Source: Leptidea sinapis
Lineage: Eukaryota > Arthropoda > Insecta > Lepidoptera > Pieridae
Length of the DNA stretch: 64,000 bases
Direction of reading: 5' to 3'
Assembly: GCF_905404315.1 (NCBI RefSeq)
Contig: NC_066283.1
Location: forward strand, 5,270,001 to 5,334,000
Part shown: positions 1-10,100 of the stretch, one piece after another
Numbering within the stretch: position 1 is the first letter of the stretch
How the letters are laid out: every line of letters starts with the position of its first letter
The notes under the pieces: model-generated
What the model was told of the DNA's origin: nothing
Database searches by the model: none
Seen by the model: only the letters and a program-made list of their open reading frames with translations
Made by a program: the position numbers and the translations under genes

Positions 1-690
1 GAATGGGCGCAACAAACTCAGCGGGCTTTTTTTTCATCGAATAAATATGTTTACAAAGTAATATTGTAAAATTAAACTTATTATTTAATAGCCTGAGGGT
101 GGTCACTCCATTCCCAATCTGTGGTATCATTAAGAAAGTAATTTATGTTATAGTAACCTTTACCACACAAACGTTTTTTAACAATTCTTTTGAATAACGT
201 AATACTTTTGTTTTGAACTTTTTCTGGGATCTTGTTGTAAAAGCATATACATCGCCCCACAAAAGACTTACTAACTCGACTTAGCCGAGTAGTAGGCATC
301 ATCACTTTATGTCTGTTCCTGGTGTTAACATTATGGTTATGACAGTTTCTGGCAAATTCACTTATGTGCCTATGAACATACATTACATTATCAAGAATAT
401 ATTGAGAAGCAACAGTCAAGATGTTAATTTATTTTTTTCTAATTTTGCTCTCAATGATTCTTTAGGACCTAGGTTATAAATAGCGCGAATAGCCCTCTAC
501 TGCAGCACAAATATTGTATTAATATCGGCAGCGTTGCCCCATAACAATATATCATAGGACATAATACTATGGAAATAACTAAAGTATACTAGTCGCTCCG
601 TTTCTATGTCACTTAATTGTAATAGATTCGCTTTCCTTTCCTTTGTTGCTGTATCTCCGTTAGAGAACTTCTCTCTTATGCGCTTTGTTT
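1..690 (-). mobile_element. LINE-E copy, 3' part of reverse transcriptase
   Basis: The minus strand encodes the thumb and C-terminal part of a non-LTR reverse transcriptase: [20 protein letters not shown], then after a TAG the segment RAIRAIYNLG and [17 protein letters not shown], ending SDHPQAIK. It is truncated at its 5' side and its 3' UTR runs off the left edge. Same family as the copies at 10350 and 13120. The TAG sits where the 13120 copy has lysine. Confidence 0.85.
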
Positions 691-950
691 GCCTATACGA
701 TAGTATGGGTTGGAGTCCCGCATCATTCATAAATTTTGGTTACAAATTTAATTTAATTAATCCCAGAAGTAAGGGATATCACTATAAAAAAAATAACTGT
801 AAAGTTGATCCTGTACATGGAGCCACAGCCTGTGAGTTGAAAAATAATACCAAGATTTACGGACCATACGTGACTCGAACAACTGGTTCAGTGGAAGAGC
901 GCTCAAACGGTACCCGAGGCCGTACCGTTCATAAATTTTGGATAGATAGT
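690..950 (+). repeat. SINE-C copy, tRNA-like box at both ends
   Basis: A tRNA-like tail (GGAGTCCCGCAT) at about 700-725 is followed by the body starting TTAATCCCAGAAGTAAGG and by a second tRNA-like box near 880-945. The same modules recur at 2215, 3545, 6195, 18985, 25235, 41440, 55235 and 57865. Confidence 0.6.
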
Positions 951-1031
951 CTATAGTTTCATTACAAAAAAAAAAATAGTTAATACTATATAATAGTACT
1001 TTTTATAATGAAAAATGTTGAAAAAACTTAC

Positions 1032-1137
1032 ATTGTACTTTTTATCAACATTAGGAGCCGGCAGGGGGCCAAGAGATGAGGTGCTGGCTTTCTTTTTTCG
1101 TTTCTGCCGCTCTAACTCCTCATCAATTTCCTTATCC
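1032..1137 (-). CDS. SMAP: SMAP exon 4 (basic linker)
   Basis: The exon completes the split tryptophan ([17 protein letters not shown]) and ends [10 protein letters not shown] before donor GTAAGT. WDKEIDEE directly after the ArfGAP domain is typical of SMAP proteins. The next exon is left of the window or not recognised. Confidence 0.9.
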
Positions 1138-4100
1138 CTGAAAGAAGAAGAAAATATTATATATTATGTGTTCTATGTCGAGTTGTAAATAAATCATCAA
1201 AAAATATTTTAAATTTTTTAAAGAAACTTTTTTCTAAGAGAGATGGCGAAAAATTGTGAGCCGGATGACATCTGCTCCTATTAAACTTTTTGACAATGTC
1301 AAAAGCGGATCGACCGAGAAAACACTACAAACTTCAGTTACAATACAGAAACGCAATCATCGTGTGGCAATATCTACGATGGTTAGGGCAAACATTATCT
1401 GCAGATTCTTTCTGTTTCTGGGACCGAACCTTTATAATAAGCTCCCTATGGTCTTATTTCTGTATGGTATAAACACATGTACGGAAACGGACGGCTCCTA
1501 ATGCAAGACTACCGTCACACAGAGGAACTTCTGGAGGTCTCGGATGGATAGCACACCTATGAACCGAGAACAACCTACCGCACGCATGATTGTACATACA
1601 CTTTCTCTTTCACACACACACACACACACACTCTCATTCTCATGCATACACACACACAAACATTTACCTCTATCCTTTGAATTTTAGATCTTTTTAGTCA
1701 CTGTGTAATGTGGAATCCTTTTGTATCCCCTGTATTTTTAATGCTTTCTTTGAATTGTAATTTTGGTTGTTGTTGAGAAAATAAAAGTTATTATTATTAA
1801 ATTATGTATAGATAATATATTCATACTGTTACAGCAGCCCGCATAGAACACTACCGTAGAAGTATTTTTTAGAATGAGTTAATAATTTTCTACAAAACTG
1901 ACCTGATTATATTTATTTATGGGATTTTTAGTATGGTGACGTTTGGATCTCATCATGGTATGATCAACCCTTTATTCAAGAGAGTCTATTGTAACACCAT
2001 AGGAATCACAGTAGCGTTGTCGGCCATTAAGTTACCCATGTCATTTGAAACTGCAAATTTCATCCCATCCCATAACAGCTTGGTTGTTCTTTGTACACAG
2101 CATTATGGAAGAACTCCATATATTAAGATTTTGAGCGATATGTATGTTTATGTAGTGTGGTGCGATTTGGAATTGTAATCCGGCGGCATAATTTGGCATA
2201 AAATCTATCTTTGATTATTGAGGTTGAGCAGGTTATCAACTGTAGATCCAGTAGATGGAGCCACAATCTGTGATTTGAACAAGGCATACCACGATTTACG
2301 AACCATACGTCACTCGAACGGATAGCAGTGGAAGAGCGCTCGGACGGAATCCGAGAGGTCGCGGGTTCGAGTTCTTGGCTTGGTTGTTCTTTGTACACCG
2401 CACCATGGAGGAACGCCACATGTTAAGATTCTGAGTGATATTTATGTTGTAGTGTGGTGCAATTTGGAACTAGAAATCGGCGGCATAGTTTGGCAATGTT
2501 GTGCAGGCTTTTCTTCTTTTACTGCGTTAAATTCTTTCCAAGTTATACACAAAAGATCTTCAGATGTTTCGGCTTAGAACCAGAGGGGCATCTGTTCGTG
2601 ACGTCACTTATTATAATAATATTGACACAACTTTACACAAATTATCTTGCCCCAAGCTAGGAATAGTATTATGGTACAAGACAACGATATATTTAATACA
2701 ATATACTTAGCTAAACATACATTAATACTCATAAATATCCATGACTCGGAAACAAACATTCATATTCATCATATAAATGCTTGCACGTACCGGGATTCGA
2801 ACCCGGGATCACTAGCTCAGTAGGCAGGGTCACTAACCACTGGGCTATAGGGGTCGTCGCTTATTCTCAACTCTACTAACCAGTTCACTTTGGGCAGGGT
2901 GGGCGGCACCCACTCCTTGGCGATGTACTTCTTCTGCTCGTACTTGGCGCGAATGAACTGCTCCAGGGCGTTGTCCTTCTGCGGGCGGCGGTAAGAGTCG
3001 GGAAGGTTCGCTTCATACACCGCCCTGGCGCGGGAGTTACCCATCTGCTGCAGCGATACCTGAAAATAGGTGGAATTGATGCAATTGGAGACTGTTAAAA
3101 CAATTGGCGTAGACAATAACTAAACACTAGACTTCTAGTCTTATTAGAAACACTTTCAATCAACACAGAATTGCTCGAATTGTCAGGGATCCAGTGCTCT
3201 GTTAAACGGCTAGATCCTCAAGGGTTGTTTAGCCTGAATGGTTTATCATTTGTCGGGCTTAAAGGTTGTATAGTAAGATATTGAAATGGACTGTATTTTT
3301 ATGGCTAATTCGGCTCTGTATTCTATATTTAGTTATATCTTTATATCTGTAAAAACAATTTTAACACCATGAACAATGCATGAACCGAAGCGTATTTAAA
3401 CAATAGTCTATTAATGACAAATACCAAAAGTGGTACCAAGAAGTCTCAAGCTTCAAAATAAAAATTTAATAGGTAATAATAATTATTAAAACAATTTGTT
3501 ATGTTTTTAAAGAGATAACCCTATCTTCTAGGATTATAATACAGAGTTGAACAAAGCATACAAGATTTCATGACGATACGTCAATCGAACGGTTAGCTTA
3601 GTTGGTTAGAGCACTGGCACGGTACACCAGAGGTCGTGGGTTCGAGTCCCGCATCGTTCATAAAATTTGGTTTTTCAAATATTTGTGACAACCATCCTAG
3701 AAGTGGGGGTTATCACTTTAAAAACATAACAAATTGTTTAGATTTACAAGAGCGACATCTCAAGTCAATTTCCTAATATGCAATATTGGGATTGAGCAGG
3801 TTATCAACTGTAAAGTAGATCCTGTAGATGAAGCCACAACCTGAGAGTTAAAATTTTATTTGAATAATAATTATTTTCATATTATGTTTTTTGCATAACA
3901 CGTCATGGATTTAATTTGGTTAAATATGACATTTTCTAAAGAATCTACTATATATTTACCACTTGCTCTGGAGTCCAGGTATCCAAATTGACACTCTTCA
4001 CTTTGGAGATATGAACACCGAGATTCCGATGTATACCGGCGCATCGGATGCATAGGAATATACCCAGGTTCCATGAAGCCCAGCGTGGTCCTGGAAACGT

Positions 4101-7100
4101 TACACAAAAGCCTTAGTAGCACAGATCTATCGTTTATTTCACGGACGAGTAAAAAAAGGACTCCGCGCCGTGATATTAGCAAGTGAAGCACCGTTATGCT
4201 AGTGTGTGTTCGGTTAGGGGGGATACTAGTTACACAATTTTTTCTCCTTTAAATAATCAATATCCGGACAACCGAGCCTTGCTCGGATTTTTAAGAATGT
4301 TCAAACTTGAATATAAAAAAAAAACTAATAGGACATCTGGATTCGAACTGGGTCTTCTGCTTTCCGGATCACCCAATGTCCCATCGTAGTGTCGAAATTT
4401 ACCTTTGTATTCTAAAGTTATTGTAGCTGTTTCTCATTAAAACGGATAAAACTACATTTTTTTAAATTGAAACCTAGCTAGATCGATTTATCGCCCCCGA
4501 AACCCCCTATATACTAAATTTTATGAAAATCGTTGGAGCCGACTCCGAGATTCTAATTATATATATATACAAGAATTGCTCATTTAAAGATATAAGATAT
4601 ATGGCCACAAATACTTGAATAGTATCGTTTTTACACTTTTTCGGCCTGTAGTAGTGTAAGTGTGTGCTTGTTTTGGTGCTACACTGTTATGTAAGGTGAC
4701 ACGGAGTCCTTATTTTTTTACTAGTCATCTAGTGGTTCATGTATGTAAAATGTTTCATTTATTGTAATTGTATATTGTAGGGTCTTTCAGGTTGGCTTTA
4801 CGTTGGTCAAATTAAATGTACTAGCAATAATTATTGATTTGTGATAGTTAATAATATTATAAAACGAAACCACTAGAATATTTGCATGTCTGTCAAGACG
4901 TAACACTACTACTTGCCTGTAACAACTTTACTTGTGAATGATTCTGACAAATAAACAAGTTTGACTTTGTCTTTCAGTATCCATCCTCCTGAGTGACAAG
5001 TGTTATAATATACAGTTAATATCTTAATATATATAAATCTCGTGTCACAATGTTTGTCCTCAATGGACTCCTAAACTATTGAACGGATTTCAATGGGGAT
5101 TACTTTATGGAGTGCAGTTTAGTCCCACTTAAGAGATAGGATAGTTTTTATTTCGATTTGGGACCCATAATTATTTTTATTTCCAATATTTGTTTTGTTT
5201 GGACATATTTTCTGTGAGATTATTTTTGACGCGCGGTTTGACAGTTCCGCTATGAAACAATTTCATTATAACAACAAGAAGCATATTATTATGTTACAAT
5301 GAAAAATTATTGACAAATTCATCAAAAACGGTATTTTATTTATTATGTACAGAACAACGTCTGTCTGGTCAGCTAGTATATTATATAATCGATTAGTGTG
5401 ACCAGGCGATATAAATATTATAGAAAAAATGATATTAAGGCGCGGACTGACTAGGATTGTAAACGCTACAACCAACCCTACAATATTTGTGTTGATCATG
5501 TGGCTAAGCTGCAAATGGGCATTTATTTAACTGATTTTCTTTTGTTTATTCAAAATTTACTTATAAAATTGAAAAATTGTTCGGTTTATACCGAACAATT
5601 TTTCAATTTGAATAGTATTAGTACTTTTCTAAAACTTATGTTTTAGAAAAGTACTAATACTATTCAATTCTTAAAAAAAATAATGTTGTTATCGCTGAAA
5701 ATTCGGAGATTTTTGACTCCAAAGTTTATTTTTGGGAAGCAACTTCCAAATTTTTTTATTGGATATTTCAAAATATACATAAATATTCTATTCGGTTAAA
5801 AATAATAATAAAGTTCCTTTAGATCCTTCTTTGTGCACTGTTTTTTTTTTGCGTCGGAATATTTTCATTGCGTTATGTTATAATCGACTCAACTAAATCA
5901 TTTTTTGTGGATATTGAGATAAGACCGCGCCTTAAGTGTTTCTCATATATTTTTTTTTTAACTGAATAGGTTGCGCGAGAGACACTTCCGAATTGGCAAA
6001 TTGCGCCCCCCGCCTGTAACTAAAAAAAAATTTATGACGTACATTAACATACAAACTTCCACCGAAAATTGGTTCGAACGAGATCTAGTTAGCAGTTTTT
6101 TTTTAAAACGTCATAAATCATATTATCAATAACTTAATTGAATAAAATTCAATTTTGTTAAAACGAACTACATGAAATTTTATAAATTTGCTGCTAAATT
6201 TGTTACCAAAATTTATGAACGATGCGGGACTCAAACCTGCGACCTTTCGCGTTGCGTCCGAGCGCTCTTACCAACTGAGCTAACCGTTCGAGTGACGCGA
6301 GTAATTAATCCAAGAAGTGAGGGATATCACTTTTTAAAAAAAAACAAATTGCTTAGTACTTTATTAGCCCTTAAATATGTTTTTAATAAATTCGTATCGG
6401 AACCCTTCGTGTTTCCTTGTAATAAATAAATAAATAGCTGAGTTTATGACTTGAGTTTTCATGTTACGGTTTTCAAAAAAAGGGCGGTTTGAGAAGTAGA
6501 CTTAGATATTATATAGCGAATGATATAATCGAATGATGATATCTTTTTTATTATTCGCTCGCATAACTCAAAGCAATTAGTGTAAATTGTGTTGGAATAC
6601 CAGAGTGACCCTGACATACTTGCCTAATACTTCAACTAGACTAAATATGAAAATACTTGCAAATTTCGGCTATTTGCTAAATTGCTGGCATCCGTTTGTT
6701 TATGATTAAAAAGTATAACTAATCTACATATACATATATACAAAAATGAATTGCTGTTCGTTAGTCTCGCTAAAACTCGAGAACGGCTGGACCGATTTGG
6801 CTAATTTTGGTCTTGAATTATTTGTGGAGGTCCAGAGAAGGTTTAAAAGGTGAATAAATACGAAAATGATCGGAAATAAATTAAAACAACAAATTTGCTT
6901 TTCCTTTGATGCGTACCCCGTCGAATATATTGACGCAACGGTTTGACAGTTATGCTGTGAAACAATTATATTACAACAACAGGGTGCATTTTTACGAAGC
7001 AATTCTTGATTTTATGATATATTATTGACAAATTCATAAAAAAAAACATTATTTTATTTATTATAATATACAGAACAACGTCTGACGGGTCAGCTAGTAT

Positions 7101-10100
7101 TTAATAAAATACTTATTAAAGGATCAAAACTGTTATTATACTGTTACATTTTTTGCGCAAAATGTTACATTTTATTATTTTAATCAACCCAAAGTTTCTT
7201 GACCTTTGCAGAGCACGTTTTCAGAGTGACGGAAAGGGTAATTAAAGTATTCTTATATCTTCAATTGTATTACGTATTATTTCGGAAAAATAAATGTTAT
7301 TTTTAATGTAATTAAATAAGTTTATACGAGTTTTTATTAAATCTATCTATATATTTTATATATGTTCCCTAATAACTTTTTTATTTATTTATTTAAGTAT
7401 AAAAGTATGCACAGTTGGTACTTAAATTTTACATCTCGCCAAACTGTTGCAACAGATTGTTGGCGGGTTTACGCTCTTAAACTATATTATAATATCTATA
7501 ATAAATTAAACTATACCTAATTTGTAAGTTATCTACACTATTACTTATACACACATAATACATTACTTAGTTATTAATTCATAATATTCCTAAAAAAACA
7601 TAGTAAAATCTTACCTGTATACATATAACAACTAAACTATACTACTAATATAAATATACAATAAATACTACTTAAATATTAAGGCTTACGTGGAGATGTT
7701 AAGGAAGTTCTCTTTAAATTTTTTCTTAAGTACTCCTTTTCGGTCTTCTTTATCCTCTCTTAACCATTCGATACTGTTATAAAGTTTATGTACAACATAT
7801 TCCCTTAACCTTTCCCCGTAATAATTACATATTTTGGGTATTATATATTTATTCCTAATATTGTGTCTTAAATTGTCTCTCAGTTGGATTGGGTTTTTAA
7901 ATCTATTTGAATAATAATCTTCATTTGTAGTTAAATAATTAACTTTGTTAGTTACTGGCAGTATTTTTAAGTCCTTAAATAAATTTTCATAATTTTGTCT
8001 GTATTTTGCCTTTTCTTTGCTTCCGATTATTAGTTTTAATAGTCTTATTTGAATTTTTTCAATCTCGTGTAAGTAAGTCTTAAAAGTTTTTCCGTTAATA
8101 TTTAGACCATAGCTTAAGACTGAATCAGCTAGTGCATAATATACTACCAGTTTTGTATGTTACTTTTACTCCTAAACTATTCGACCGATCTCAATGAAAT
8201 GTTTTGCAATAGATAAATTACTAGGTAACACAGCAGCGCCTATTTCTGCCATAACACAGAATAAAAAGTAATAGTAACAGAAGTTTCACTTAGTTGCACC
8301 TTTTAAAGAAATAGCTACTTTAAATGCCCACTAATAAGATTAATTTTAAATCGTACTTAGTTTGTAACTGCAGTGGACTAATAACACATTGATAAATTAG
8401 TTTACACACACAACAATGTACTCGTACTTACATTTTACAATTTACTTAGCTATTAAATGTTGCTGTAAATTCCAGGACCAATCTGACATGCTAAAACTAT
8501 TTTACAACCCGGTGACAGAAGCAAGATCTGTCTATAATGCTTAATTATGAAATGGAAATATATTTATTTACTATCGGGAGTGACAATAACAGAACCTATT
8601 GCGACAACTCAAGGTAAACATCATCGAGCTACATCAGTTCGTAAAGGGGCTTTGAAATGGGGAGAAGAAGCTACGAAGGTATTTTATATATAAGACCAAT
8701 CACAATTTTTTTTGAACTCAATAATATCTTAACTTACACTATATTCATACACACGATTGGAAATCTATTCCATAACTTTTTATGTTCGTCCTCATCCTGA
8801 ATGTCATATAAAAACAACATCAAAATTGAAAGATGAAGAAAAAACAAAAAAGAACAACATGTTGTCAAATGAATGCTGAATGAGAGTTTAAAATCAAAAT
8901 TTTCATAATTTTATTCGTGTTTTATAATGACCTATTTAAAGGCAGAATTAATATAGACTGGGGCAAACTAGTTTATCTTGAAGTGTTCAGCCTGGGCTAA
9001 ACGGGTTTGACCTATGGCTGATAGGAGAAATTAGTTTGGCCTAGTATGTACCAGTTTATCCTACCACCGGAACTGGTTTGGCCTAGGAAAAAAAAATTGG
9101 GTTTGGATGGTGACATATATATGTGTTGGGAGGGAAGTATTACCAACTTGAATGTTTGCGTAAATTGTAAGAATTTATTCCATTCAAATAAACAAAGAAA
9201 GGAAAATATTAACCTATGTCTAGAATACAATAAAAAGTGGCACACACATCGCGGTGATCGACAGCCTCCTGCATATTTACTCCAAGGATTCCCTATAGTA
9301 CAGGTTATGACTAGTTTGGGATAAGATAATTGGTGTAATAGTGTGTTAATATTATATCTTATACATTATAAAAATCATATAATAATAATGATAAAACTTA
9401 TCTAGTTAATATAATTCATAGTGCTGTCTGCACTAACTACTCCAAATTTTAATTACAATTAATGCCAGATTTATTAGTGTAAGTCTTGAGATATCGCCAA
9501 CATAAAGTTCAAAACTGGACCCACAGTGATAAACATTATATGTGTTCAGATTTAAATCGACCCAGCAAACGTTGTATTGCCGACATTAAAATCGCGATAC
9601 AAAAGTAACTGTTGATAGTAGATGGGTGAAAATTTGAAGTTGTATGAATTTTTTAATGTTGACTCATAATCAAACAAGTTTAAAAAAAAATGTCGTGTGG
9701 ACCACATTTAACGGGATGAAAAATAGATGTTGTCCGATTCTCAGACCTACCCAATATGCACTCAAAATTTCATGAGAATCGGTCAAGCCAATTCGGAGGT
9801 GTTCAAAGTTTAACACCATGACATGAGAATTTTATATATTAGATATAATTATCTCTAGTTAACTAACTTGTATCGGTAAATTGACATAGAAAGCATAGGA
9901 TTTCAAAATTTTCTTTGGTATATTAAGTAATTATTAAGTGTCTAAGTTAACTATTTTCATATGAAATAGTGCTATATATACATAAAAAAGTTTTCATATG
10001 AAAGACTTAACATATATCAAGAAATATACAAAATACCATTTAGTATACTGAATGTAGCTAGATTATTGTGTTAATGCAGAATTGTTTTTGGGATAATATT

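Noticed and set aside
3593..3668. tRNA-gene-like structure
   Set aside because: Good A- and B-box and pairing ends, but the anticodon loop is irregular and the same box recurs inside SINE-C copies.
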